DNA of 30,751 nt from JBDTSW01 sp051004675. Its GTDB lineage: Bacteria; Actinomycetota; Thermoleophilia; Solirubrobacterales; 70-9. The stretch covers positions 1-30,751 of the forward strand of contig JBPCKC010000016.1 in the NCBI GenBank assembly GCA_051004675.1, in the 5' to 3' direction. The notes under the pieces were generated by a model. That model was not told the DNA's origin and made no database searches. It saw only the letters and a list, made by a program, of their open reading frames with translations. This document shows positions 14,281-20,999 of the stretch, one piece after another. A program made the translations under genes and the position numbers. Every line of letters starts with the position of its first letter. The stretch's first letter is position 1.

Positions 14281-14370
14281 AAATCGCGAATCCGAATTGC
14301 CGCCACGGCCGGGCCTGGACCGGCATTCGCCGCCACGGCCAAACCTGAACCGCTATTCGCCGCACCGGCC
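14281..14370. repeat. Three tandem 30-bp repeats
   Basis: Three units of exactly 30 bp: 14281-14310, 14311-14340 and 14341-14370. Each ends with a near-identical block (CGCCACGGCC, CGCCACGGCC, CGCACCGGCC), preceded by GAATTGC, GCATTCGC or CTATTCGC; the first ten bases vary more. The period of 30 would fit a 10-residue peptide repeat, but no convincing gene covers it. The array lies just 3' of the small Cys protein gene. Confidence 0.75.
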
Positions 14371-14382
14371 CCGGCGAGCCCC

Positions 14383-14733
14383 CTACTCGACCGGGATGTC
14401 CTCGACCCTCGGGCCGGGGGGCCCGCCGCCGCGCTTGGTCCGCTCCACGTAGTGGTCGACGAGCGAGCGGATCGTCAACAGCGCCTCGCGCTGTACGGCC
14501 GCCCACTGCTCACGAAGCTCCGGCGTCGCGCTGGCGCGCCACAGGTCGGCGAGCCGGCAGATGGGACACCACTCGACGCACCCCGCGCCCTCGTCGTCCA
14601 GATGGCCGCGCATGGCCTCGAAGGGGTCGCCGCCGCCGAGCGCCTCGCCGAGCAGGCGGGTCCAGTCGCCGGGGGGGCCAGGGGGCGCGCCGGCCTCCTG
14701 CCCGGGCGGACGGGCGGGCCGCGCCCTATCCAT
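14383..14733 (-). CDS. Small Cys-containing protein coupled to ArsA
   Basis: A 116-residue protein I do not recognise. The ATG at 14733 overlaps the arsA stop by 8 bases, so it is translated with the ATPase. After a Pro/Gly-rich start comes an amphipathic segment DWTRLLGEALGGGDPFEAMRGH, then a cluster GCVEWCPICRLADLWR with Cys52, Cys56 and Cys59. A predicted long helix follows (PELREQWAAVQREALLTIRSLVDHYVER), then a Gly/Pro-rich tail. The three cysteines could bind a metal or be redox active. Because of its coupling, a role as partner or substrate of the ArsA-like ATPase is the simplest guess. Upstream in-frame starts inside arsA are less likely. Confidence 0.7.
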   Translation of the reverse strand: MDRARPARPPGQEAGAPPGPPGDWTRLLGEALGGGDPFEAMRGHLDDEGAGCVEWCPICRLADLWRASATPELREQWAAVQREALLTIRSLVDHYVERTKRGGGPPGPRVEDIPVE

Positions 14734-15907
14734 GGCCCTCGGCGCGGAAGTCGACGCGCAGGGAGCCATCCTCGAGCTTCGCCCGGGCCGGGGTGCGGCG
14801 GGCCAGGGCGGGGGGGAGGATGATCGTGCGCTTCTCGCGCCCGGCGGAGACGACGAGCTCGCCGTCGACCTTCTTGATCGACACCTCGTCGCGTTCCGCG
14901 AACGGGACGGCTATGCGCAGCGTCGCGACGCCGTTGACCGAGCTGATCTCGCGGGCGAGACCGCGGTACATGAGCGCGGCGGGTTCGCCGTCCTCGAAGA
15001 GCTCCTGCGCGAGGCGGTCGAGCATGGCCGGGCCGATCACCTCGCTCTCCATGTAGCGGGCTGTGAGGATAGGAACCGGGGCGAACCCCCCTCGGACCTC
15101 GGCGAGGCGCTCGTGCTGGTGGGCTTGCCACTCGCCGAAGTAGCCTCCAGCGAGCTCGTCGGGAAAGATCCTGTTCACGACCACCGCGTCGGTGAGGTAG
15201 CCGTAGAGGTTGAGGTAGGTGAAGGTGCGCTGCGCCTCCTTGATGACCATCCGGTCGGGGTTCATGACCAGCCGGATGGACGCGTGGGCGCGGTCGCGGA
15301 GGATCTCGTTCATCGAGATCAGGTTCCGTACCAGCCGCTGCACCTCGCTGAAGACGTCCTCCGTGGGGAGCTTCACGTCCAGCAGGGTGCGCGCGAGCGG
15401 GCGGGCCGCGGCGGCCACACGTCGCTCCCAGGGGAGCACCTTGTCGAGCCACCACCGGGCGATGTCGGGAAACGAGAGCAGGCGGAGCGTCTCGCCGGTC
15501 GGGGCACAGTCCACGATGATCACGTCGAACTCGCCGGAGGCGTGATGGCGCTTGATCTGGAGCAGGCTGAACAGCTCGTCCATTCCCGGCGGCACGGTCA
15601 GCTCCTCGGCCACGATGTCCATCACGCCGCGGTCGGAGAAAAGCTCCCCCAGCCAGCCCTGGACGGCGCTCCAGTTCTCCTCCATCTCCCGCTGGGCCTG
15701 TACCTCCTGGCCCCACAGCCGGTCGGCCAGCGGCGTGGGCTCCGGCCCAAGGTCGGCCTCGAGCGAGTCCGCGAGGCTGTGGGCCGGGTCGGTGGACAGC
15801 ACGACGGTCCGCAAGCCGGCCGCCGCGCAGCGGCGGGCCGTCGCGGCGGCGACGCTGGTCTTGCCGACGCCGCCCTTGCCCGTGTAGAGGATGGTCCGAG
15901 GCGCCAT
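14726..15907 (-). CDS. ArsA/GET3-family ATPase with HSP20-like C-terminal domain
   Basis: A 393-residue ArsA-type ATPase. The deviant P-loop TGKGGVGKTS is at residues 9-18, the switch-I region is STDPAHSLADSLE, and the switch-II region is VDCAPTGETLRLL. The last 80 residues (ATLRIAVPFAERDEVSIKKVDGELVV to the end) match the ArsA_HSP20 domain, an alpha-crystallin-like sandwich found on actinobacterial and chloroflexal members. There is a single ATPase half, as in GET3, not the tandem of E. coli ArsA, and no arsB, arsC or arsR gene is nearby. An arsenic-export role is therefore not supported; a chaperone or membrane-protein targeting role is possible. It is followed by the overlapping Cys protein gene and is divergent from the lipoprotein gene with 81 bases between. 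Confidence 0.88.
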   Translation of the reverse strand: MAPRTILYTGKGGVGKTSVAAATARRCAAAGLRTVVLSTDPAHSLADSLEADLGPEPTPLADRLWGQEVQAQREMEENWSAVQGWLGELFSDRGVMDIVAEELTVPPGMDELFSLLQIKRHHASGEFDVIIVDCAPTGETLRLLSFPDIARWWLDKVLPWERRVAAAARPLARTLLDVKLPTEDVFSEVQRLVRNLISMNEILRDRAHASIRLVMNPDRMVIKEAQRTFTYLNLYGYLTDAVVVNRIFPDELAGGYFGEWQAHQHERLAEVRGGFAPVPILTARYMESEVIGPAMLDRLAQELFEDGEPAALMYRGLAREISSVNGVATLRIAVPFAERDEVSIKKVDGELVVSAGREKRTIILPPALARRTPARAKLEDGSLRVDFRAEGHG

Positions 15908-15988
15908 GAGGACGGCGGAGGGTAACGGCCCCGCGGGGACTCGCTACGCTGCGCAGCGATTTTCGGAACCTACGACTGGAGCCTTGCC

Positions 15989-17140
15989 TTGACTCGTACC
16001 CGTTCCCTGTTCGCGGCGACCCTGCTCGCCCTCACCGCCCCGCTGGCCATCGCCGCATGCGGAGGCGACGACGACGGTGGTGGCGGCGACGGCGATCCGC
16101 AGGAGGTCATCGACGCCACCCTCAACAACGAGGAGCAGATCACCAGCGGGGTCATGGACCTCTCGGTGGACGCCTCCGCGGGCGACCAGGGCACCTTCAC
16201 GCTCAGCCTGAACGGTCCGTTCCAGGGCGTGGAGGACGATCCCTCGGCGCTGCCGCAGCTGGACCTGACCGCCTCGGTAAGCGGTGAGGGCGCCGGTCAG
16301 AGCGTGGACTTCGAGGGCGGCCTCGTCATCACCGAGGACAACGCGTTCGTCGAGTATGCAGGGGACACCTACGAGGTCGGAACGGAGACGTTCGCCTCGT
16401 TCAAGGAGTCCTTCGCGTCCGCCTCCTCGCAGGCCGAGGAGGAGACGGGCGGCGACGCCGCGGCCTCCTTCCAGGAGGGCTGCGAGCAGGCGATCGAGGC
16501 GCAGGGCGGCGATCCGTCGGCGTGTGACTTCGACATCGCCGGTTGGTTCACCGACCTCGCCAACGACGGCACCGAGGATGTCGGCGGCACCGACGCCGTC
16601 CACGTGAGCGGCAACGTCGACGTCGAGCAGATGCTCGACGACATCGTTGGGCTCGCGTCCTCGATCCCCAACTCCCAGGAGGTTGAGCAGGCCGAGATCG
16701 ACCAGGCGAAGGACGCGATCACCGAGGCGAGCTTCGACCTCTACAGCGGCGCCGAGGACGACCTGCTGCGAGGGCTCGACCTGAACGTCACGCTCGACCC
16801 CTCGGCGGTCGAGAGCGCGGCCCCCGTTCCCGTGGAGAGCCTCGACTTCGGCATCTCGTTCAACTTCAGCGAGGTGAATGAGGATCAGACGATCGAGGAG
16901 CCGGCCGACGCCAAGCCGCTCGACGAGTTGCTGGGCCAGGTCGGCCTCGGCGGCTTCGGCGCCCTCGGCGGGCTGGAGGGCCTCGACGGCGCCGGAATCG
17001 ACCTCGGCGGTGGCGCCGGCGGTGGCGCCGGCGCGGCTCCGCCGATCCCGGGCGGCGGCTCGAGCGACGCGTACCTCGAGTGCGTGACCGCGGCGGGCAG
17101 CGACCCCGAGGAGGCCGCCAAGTGCCTCGACGAGCTCTAG
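15989..17140 (+). CDS. Lipoprotein of unknown function
   Basis: A 383-residue exported lipoprotein. The signal peptide is followed by the lipobox LAIAAC with lipidation at Cys24, then a DDDGGGGDGD spacer. Residues 35-300 show alternating strand-like segments (DLSVDASAGDQGTFTLSLNGPF, LDLTASVSG, VDFEGGLVITED, FVEYAGDTYEVG). This resembles the LppX/LprG-type lipid-binding fold in character, but I cannot confirm the family. A glycine-rich linker (about 322-363) leads to a C-terminal segment DAYLECVTAAGSDPEEAAKCLDEL, whose two cysteines may form a disulfide. The start is TTG 15989, supported by TGGAG 7 bases upstream. The protein is very acidic. A strong stem-loop follows the gene. Confidence 0.8.
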   Translation: MTRTRSLFAATLLALTAPLAIAACGGDDDGGGGDGDPQEVIDATLNNEEQITSGVMDLSVDASAGDQGTFTLSLNGPFQGVEDDPSALPQLDLTASVSGEGAGQSVDFEGGLVITEDNAFVEYAGDTYEVGTETFASFKESFASASSQAEEETGGDAAASFQEGCEQAIEAQGGDPSACDFDIAGWFTDLANDGTEDVGGTDAVHVSGNVDVEQMLDDIVGLASSIPNSQEVEQAEIDQAKDAITEASFDLYSGAEDDLLRGLDLNVTLDPSAVESAAPVPVESLDFGISFNFSEVNEDQTIEEPADAKPLDELLGQVGLGGFGALGGLEGLDGAGIDLGGGAGGGAGAAPPIPGGGSSDAYLECVTAAGSDPEEAAKCLDEL

Positions 17141-17163
17141 GAGCTCGTCCATAGCGACCTGAT

Positions 17164-17195
17164 CGAGAACCCCGGCGGTTGCGCCGGGGCTCTCG
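17164..17195 (+). terminator. Strong stem-loop after the lipoprotein gene
   Basis: CGAGAACCCCGGCG (17164-17177) pairs with CGCCGGGGCTCTCG (17182-17195) at 13 of 14 positions around the tetraloop GTTG. It lies 24 bases after the stop and 33 before the exchanger start. No U-tract follows, but the stem strength makes a terminator likely. Confidence 0.75.
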
Positions 17196-17227
17196 TCGTC
17201 GAGAGGCCTCGCTAGGCTCCCGCGCGC

Positions 17228-18397
17228 ATGTCGGGCGGCGCTGCAAAGGGGGGAGAGCCGATCCCGGGCGGCGGTCGCCCGGGCGGCGGCCCGCTGCGCT
17301 TCCTGGTCTCCGCCCAGGGGTGGCCGTACCTGCTGACACCGTTCATCGCCCTCGCCGTGATTCTCGAGCTCACGCACGCCTCGGCGACGGTCATCTTCGC
17401 CTGCTCGGCGGCCGGGATCATCCCCACGGCGGCGCTGATGGGGCTTGCAACCGAGGAGCTGGCGGCGAAGTCGGGCCCGGGCATCGGCGGGTTCCTGAAT
17501 GTCACGTTCGGCAACGCGGCCGAGCTGATCATCGCCGTGTTTTTGCTCGCGGAGGGCCTCCAGGAGGTCGTGAAGGCCTCGATCATCGGCTCGATCCTGG
17601 GCAACCTTCTCCTGGTGCTGGGCCTCGCCATGTTCGTCGGCGGGATTGGCCGCGCAAAGCAGGTCTTCAGCCGGACCGCCGCGACAGCCCAGGCGACGAT
17701 GCTGTTCCTCGCCGTCGCCGCCCTGATCATGCCGGCGATCTACGCGCTGGTGCAGGGTGGCGGCCTGCCCGGCATCGACGCCGAAATCGTCAACTACGGG
17801 AGCGATCTCGAGGAGCTCTCAATCGGGGTTGCGATCGTCCTGGGCCTCTCCTACATCGCTGGGCTGATCTTCTCCCTGCGAACCCACAAGGACGTGTTCA
17901 ACCCGCCCTACGAGGAGGTGGCGCACGAGGGCTTCGGCTGGAGCGTGAAGCGCTCGGTCGCGATGCTCGCGATCGCGGGCATCGCCGTCGGCGTCGTCTC
18001 CGAGATCCTCGTCGGCTCGATCTCCGAGGCCTCGGAGTCGATCGGGATCTCCCAGTTCTTCGTCGGCATCATCGTCGTGGCCGTGGTCGGCAACGCGGCG
18101 GAGCACTGGGTCGCCGTGCTCGTCGCGAAGAAGGACAAGATGGATCTCGCTGTGAACATCGCGATCGGCTCGGCGGCGCAGGTGGCCCTGTTCGTCGCGC
18201 CGATCCTGGTCCTCCTCTCGTTCGTGCTCGGCCCGAGCCCGATGGCGCTCGCGTTCAACGGCTTCGAGCTGGGGGCGGTCCTGATCGCGGTCCTGATCGC
18301 GGCCTACGTCGCCCAGGACGGCGAGTCGCACTGGTTCGAGGGGTTTCAGTTGCTCGCGGTGTACGTCGTCCTGGCGCTGGCCTTCCTCTACGCCTGA
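17228..18397 (+). CDS. Calcium/proton (cation) antiporter, CaxA family
   Basis: A 389-residue integral membrane protein of the Ca2+:cation antiporter superfamily, CAX branch, which exports Ca2+ in exchange for H+. The two conserved alpha-repeats are GGFLNVTFGNAAELIIAVFLL (about residue 91) and VAVVGNAAEHWVAVLVAKKDKMDLAVNIAIGSAAQ (about 286-320). Both carry the GNAAE motif whose glutamate binds Ca2+ and the following GSxxxN/Q motif. An acidic/hydrophilic linker separates the halves. The N-terminal 20 residues are Gly/Pro-rich and cytoplasmic. About 11 membrane helices are expected. A second exchanger of the same superfamily follows after 36 bases. Confidence 0.92.
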   Translation: MSGGAAKGGEPIPGGGRPGGGPLRFLVSAQGWPYLLTPFIALAVILELTHASATVIFACSAAGIIPTAALMGLATEELAAKSGPGIGGFLNVTFGNAAELIIAVFLLAEGLQEVVKASIIGSILGNLLLVLGLAMFVGGIGRAKQVFSRTAATAQATMLFLAVAALIMPAIYALVQGGGLPGIDAEIVNYGSDLEELSIGVAIVLGLSYIAGLIFSLRTHKDVFNPPYEEVAHEGFGWSVKRSVAMLAIAGIAVGVVSEILVGSISEASESIGISQFFVGIIVVAVVGNAAEHWVAVLVAKKDKMDLAVNIAIGSAAQVALFVAPILVLLSFVLGPSPMALAFNGFELGAVLIAVLIAAYVAQDGESHWFEGFQLLAVYVVLALAFLYA

Positions 18398-18433
18398 CGT
18401 GGCGCCGGTCGCCTGAGCGGGTAGTCGGGGTTC

Positions 18434-19426
18434 ATGGAGTACTTCCTGCTCGCGGTGAGCTTCGCGGTGATCCTCGCCGGCGCGCTCTTCTTCACGAACG
18501 CGGTCGAGTGGGCCGGCCACCGCATGGAGATGGGCGAGGGCGCCACCGGGAGCCTTTTGGCGGCGGTCGGCACAGCGATGCCCGAGACGCTCATCCCCAT
18601 CGTCGCGATCATCGGCGGCGCCGAGGGCGCCGAGGACGTCGCCATCGGAGCGATCATTGGGGCGCCTTTCCTGCTGGCCACGATCGCGATGGCGCTCGTG
18701 GGGATCTCGGCGCTCATCTACCGCGGCCGGCGCGAGCAGGGAACGGACCTGCGGGCCGACGCAGAGACGCTTGATCGCGACCTCGTGTTCTTCCTGGTCT
18801 TCTTCGCCCTGGGCGTGGCGGTCGGCCTCGGCGTCCCCGACGCGCTCCAGTGGCCGGTCGCGGGCCTGTTCGTGCTCGCCTACGCCTTCTACGTACGCAA
18901 GACGCTGCGCGACGGAGGGACCGTGCAGGAGGCCGAGACCATCGGCCCGCTTTACATGGACCGAACGCCGGGCGATGACCCCCCGACCCAGACCGTCGTC
19001 CTGCAGTTCGTCGTCGGTCTGGCGGCGATCGTGGGCGGCGCGCACCTGTTCGTCGAGGAGCTCCTGACCGTGGCCAAGGAGCTCGGGATCGACGCGCTGG
19101 TGCTGTCGCTAATTTTGGCACCGCTCGCGACCGAGCTGCCCGAAAAGGCGAACAGCTTCTTCTGGATTCGCGAGGGGAAGGACAGCCTCGCGCTCGGGAA
19201 CATCACCGGCGCGATGGTCTTCCAGTCCACGATCCCGATCGCAGTTGGCCTGCTCCTCACGGACTGGGAGCTGGACCGGTTCGCGGTCGTCTCCGGCGTG
19301 CTGGGCCTTGCGGGCGGCGTGATCGCCTACTGGGCGCTGCGAAAGCGCAACCGCTTCGAGCTCCTGCCCGTCGCCGCCTGGATCGCCCTCTTCACGGGCT
19401 TTTTGGCCTACGTGGCGCTGGCCTGA
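18434..19426 (+). CDS. Sodium/calcium exchanger-family membrane protein
   Basis: A 330-residue membrane protein of the Na_Ca_ex family. Alpha-repeat 1 is AAVGTAMPETLIPIVAIIGG, with the glutamate of the GTxxPE motif; alpha-repeat 2 is LAPLATELPEKANSFFWI, with LATELPE. These paired motifs bind the transported cations. Between them lies a cytoplasmic loop (about 96-115 and 150-190) with charged residues. Relatives include YrbG-type exchangers. The 36-base gap and same strand suggest co-transcription with the CaxA gene. Which cations are moved cannot be told; a Ca2+ or other divalent ion exchanged for Na+ or H+ is the family range. Confidence 0.88.
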   Translation: MEYFLLAVSFAVILAGALFFTNAVEWAGHRMEMGEGATGSLLAAVGTAMPETLIPIVAIIGGAEGAEDVAIGAIIGAPFLLATIAMALVGISALIYRGRREQGTDLRADAETLDRDLVFFLVFFALGVAVGLGVPDALQWPVAGLFVLAYAFYVRKTLRDGGTVQEAETIGPLYMDRTPGDDPPTQTVVLQFVVGLAAIVGGAHLFVEELLTVAKELGIDALVLSLILAPLATELPEKANSFFWIREGKDSLALGNITGAMVFQSTIPIAVGLLLTDWELDRFAVVSGVLGLAGGVIAYWALRKRNRFELLPVAAWIALFTGFLAYVALA

Positions 19427-19465
19427 GGGCGGGCTGCTGACGAGAGCCCCGGCGTGGGTGGTCTC

Positions 19466-19503
19466 CCCCCGCCCGGATCGGCTGGGCAGGGGTGGGATTT
19501 TCG
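19466..19503 (+). terminator. Stem-loop after the exchanger genes
   Basis: CCCC-GCCC (19467-19474) pairs with GGGC-A-GGGG (19484-19492) with a one-base bulge, followed by TGGGATTTTC, which contains a short T-run. It sits about 40 bases after the exchanger stop in the 194-bp convergent gap. Smaller inverted repeats in that gap (GGGGC/GCCCC at 19585-19600) could serve the opposite strand. Confidence 0.5.
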
Positions 19504-19620
19504 GCTAACCGTCAATGGCTGATGGATTGGGTAGTCCATGGGCTACCGAAAGCAGCAGTCGTTTCCAGGCTGAGGGTGAAGTCCGGGGCACGGTCGCCCC
19601 CGCTCAGCTTGGGGCCCGGC

Positions 19621-20025
19621 TCAGTCGTCGGGCCAGAAATCCGGAGTGGTCTCCGTCCCTGACTCCACGTCCCCGGTCGAGCGGATCGAGCAGATCACCA
19701 GCTCGGCCTCCTCGGGCCCGTCGTTGTGGACCGACCGGAACGTCTCGGCGGCGACGCGGACGGCGGCGTGCGGGCCGACCTCCACGATCTCGTCGCCGAA
19801 CTTGAACAGCAGCTTGCCGGAGATCACGAAGTAGACCTCCTCCTGGTCGGCGTGGCGGTGCCCGTAGGAGCCCTTGCCGCCGGTCCCCACCGGCATCGAG
19901 CGCCATGTGAACGCGACCTGCTCGGTGTCGAGCGAGTCGGCGAAGAAGCGCATCTCCCCGTACCCCGGGTACTGCGCCATAAAGTCCGGCGCGTCGTCGC
20001 GCGTGACGATGCTGTAGCCGCTCAC
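19621..20025 (-). CDS. Cupin-domain protein
   Basis: A 134-residue single-domain cupin. Cupin motif 1 is GHRHADQEEVYFVISG with metal ligands His56, His58 and Glu63; motif 2 supplies His100 in FRSVHNDGPEEAELV. This is the standard three-His one-Glu site. Function cannot be assigned; such small cupins may be isomerases, dioxygenases or sugar-binding proteins. GTG 20025 is supported by a perfect AGGAGG six bases upstream. This ribosome-binding site lies just upstream of the start, in the 11-base gap after the preceding gene's stop, so the two are in one operon. Confidence 0.85.
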   Translation of the reverse strand: MSGYSIVTRDDAPDFMAQYPGYGEMRFFADSLDTEQVAFTWRSMPVGTGGKGSYGHRHADQEEVYFVISGKLLFKFGDEIVEVGPHAAVRVAAETFRSVHNDGPEEAELVICSIRSTGDVESGTETTPDFWPDD

Positions 20026-20036
20026 TATGAGCCTCC

Positions 20037-20399
20037 TTAAGTCACCGGGCGCGGGTTATCCTCGCGCCCGACCTCTTGGCCGTCTTCGCCCTCGTTCTCG
20101 TCAGGGTCGTCAAGCTCGAGCGCCGTCTCCGACAGCGACCCGTCGAGGCCGGGGTGGTAGTGCGTCTGGAAGCGCTCGAGTGCGGTATCGCGCGCCTCCT
20201 CGTCGATCGGCACCTCTTCGGAGATCCTGACCCAATCCGCGCCCTCGTAGGCCTCCATGTTGAAGACCTCCTGGTCGATGGAGACGGAGTCGTCCACGAC
20301 GACGATGACCTCGGTCTGGGGATTGAAGTACGTGCCGGGCCTGACCAGCGCGTCCTCGATCTCGACGATGTGGTCGTTCGTCTCGGCATCTCCAAGCAT
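20037..20399 (-). CDS. Acidic protein of unknown function
   Basis: A 120-residue acidic protein that I do not recognise. The first 70 residues look folded (HIVEIEDALVRPGTYFNPQTEVIVVVDDSVSIDQE, then ADWVRISEEVPIDEEARD). The region VIVVVDDS is a hydrophobic strand followed by acids. The C-terminal 35 residues are a disordered Asp/Glu-rich tail. No signal peptide or membrane segment is present. It stands between a membrane-protein gene (19-base gap) and the cupin gene (11-base gap) on the same strand, so it is the middle gene of a three-gene operon. Confidence 0.7.
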   Translation of the reverse strand: MLGDAETNDHIVEIEDALVRPGTYFNPQTEVIVVVDDSVSIDQEVFNMEAYEGADWVRISEEVPIDEEARDTALERFQTHYHPGLDGSLSETALELDDPDENEGEDGQEVGREDNPRPVT

Positions 20400-20418
20400 A
20401 AGCGCAGCCTAACCCTTG

Positions 20419-20886
20419 CTACTGCCCGAGGCTCTCAAGCTCGCGGAGCTGACGGGTGACCTCCGCTTCGACGTCCAGGGGCTCCTCCCCGCGGCGCGCG
20501 CGCCGGGCGTTCCGCGCCGCCACGAGCTGGCGCACCTCCTCCACGAGCTGCGGATCCTCGCCCACGGCCGTTGCGGCCGCCTCGCTGCTGATCCGCTTCA
20601 TCTCCGCGTCGACGTCCAGCGGAGCCTCGCCTCGCGCCCGCTGGCGGTATGCCTTGGCCTCCAGGAGCTGGCGCAGCTCGGCGTCGCGGATGGCGCCCCC
20701 CTCGTCGGAGTCCGAGTCGCTGAGTCCCTGCGGCAGGTCGTGCTCGAACTCGACCGAGAACTGGCCCTTGCCGATCTGGTTGAACGCCTTCCCGCTTCCA
20801 AGCGCGAATGTCAGGGCGGCGATCGGGATCGTCGCGAAGACGACGATGAGGATCGCCTCGCCGCTGGAGATCGCAAAGCTCAGCAC
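20419..20886 (-). CDS. Single-pass membrane protein with two RGEEPLDVEAE-type repeats
   Basis: A 155-residue protein from GTG 20886. One membrane helix lies near the N-terminus (about 10-31, AILIVVFATIPIAALTFALG). After it come FNQIGKGQFSVEFE and an acidic linker. Two copies of a charged helical motif follow: LRQLLEAKAYRQRARGEAPLDVDAEMKR (71-98) and VRQLVAARNARRARRGEEPLDVEAEVTR (118-145), offset by 47 residues. The longer frame up to 20997 overlaps the divergent promoter and palindrome, so I reject that start. The motif pattern xxRRxRGEEPLDVExEV looks like a short oligomerisation or membrane-associated helix pair. Function is unknown. It is the first gene of the operon with the acidic protein and cupin genes. 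Confidence 0.75.
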   Translation of the reverse strand: MLSFAISSGEAILIVVFATIPIAALTFALGSGKAFNQIGKGQFSVEFEHDLPQGLSDSDSDEGGAIRDAELRQLLEAKAYRQRARGEAPLDVDAEMKRISSEAAATAVGEDPQLVEEVRQLVAARNARRARRGEEPLDVEAEVTRQLRELESLGQ

Positions 20887-20945
20887 GGCTCCGTAGGTTA
20901 GATCGGCGCCGCGGTGGGATCGGTGCGCTAGGCTTTCCGAGCGAT

Positions 20946-20963
20946 TGACTGACCGGTCAGTCA
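20946..20963. promoter_or_regulatory. Perfect 18-bp palindrome, TetR-type operator candidate
   Basis: TGACTGACCGGTCAGTCA is a perfect palindrome lying between the divergent membrane-protein and acyl-CoA dehydrogenase genes, 36 bases before the dehydrogenase GTG. The TGACCGGTCA core is a typical site for TetR-family regulators, including several that control fatty-acid catabolism. No TetR gene is present in this window, so the regulator must be encoded elsewhere. Confidence 0.7.
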
Positions 20964-20999
20964 CCCAGCCAGAAAACTTGACAGAAGGAGCGCCCACCA

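Larger units (their letters stand above)
14064..14382. other. 319-bp gene-free gap upstream of the cyclase gene
   Basis: This gap separates the small Cys protein gene from the cyclase gene, both on the minus strand. It contains a perfect 16-bp hairpin (14164-14200) and three 30-bp repeats (14281-14370), described separately. The remaining 100 bases next to the cyclase start should hold its promoter, but I see no clear -10/-35 or Shine-Dalgarno sequence. Open frames that cross the gap on either strand are low-complexity and overlap the repeats, so I do not call a gene. Confidence 0.6.

Noticed and set aside
14281..14370. CRISPR array
   Set aside because: The 30-bp units are contiguous tandem repeats without spacers.
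14182..14823. 213-residue plus-strand frame starting in the 16-bp hairpin
   Set aside because: Pro/Ala-rich, covers the 30-bp repeats, then runs antisense to the small Cys protein and arsA genes.
14726..15907. Arsenic-resistance operon
   Set aside because: There is no arsB, arsC, arsD or arsR nearby, and the single-half ATPase with an HSP20-like tail is closer in layout to GET3-like proteins.
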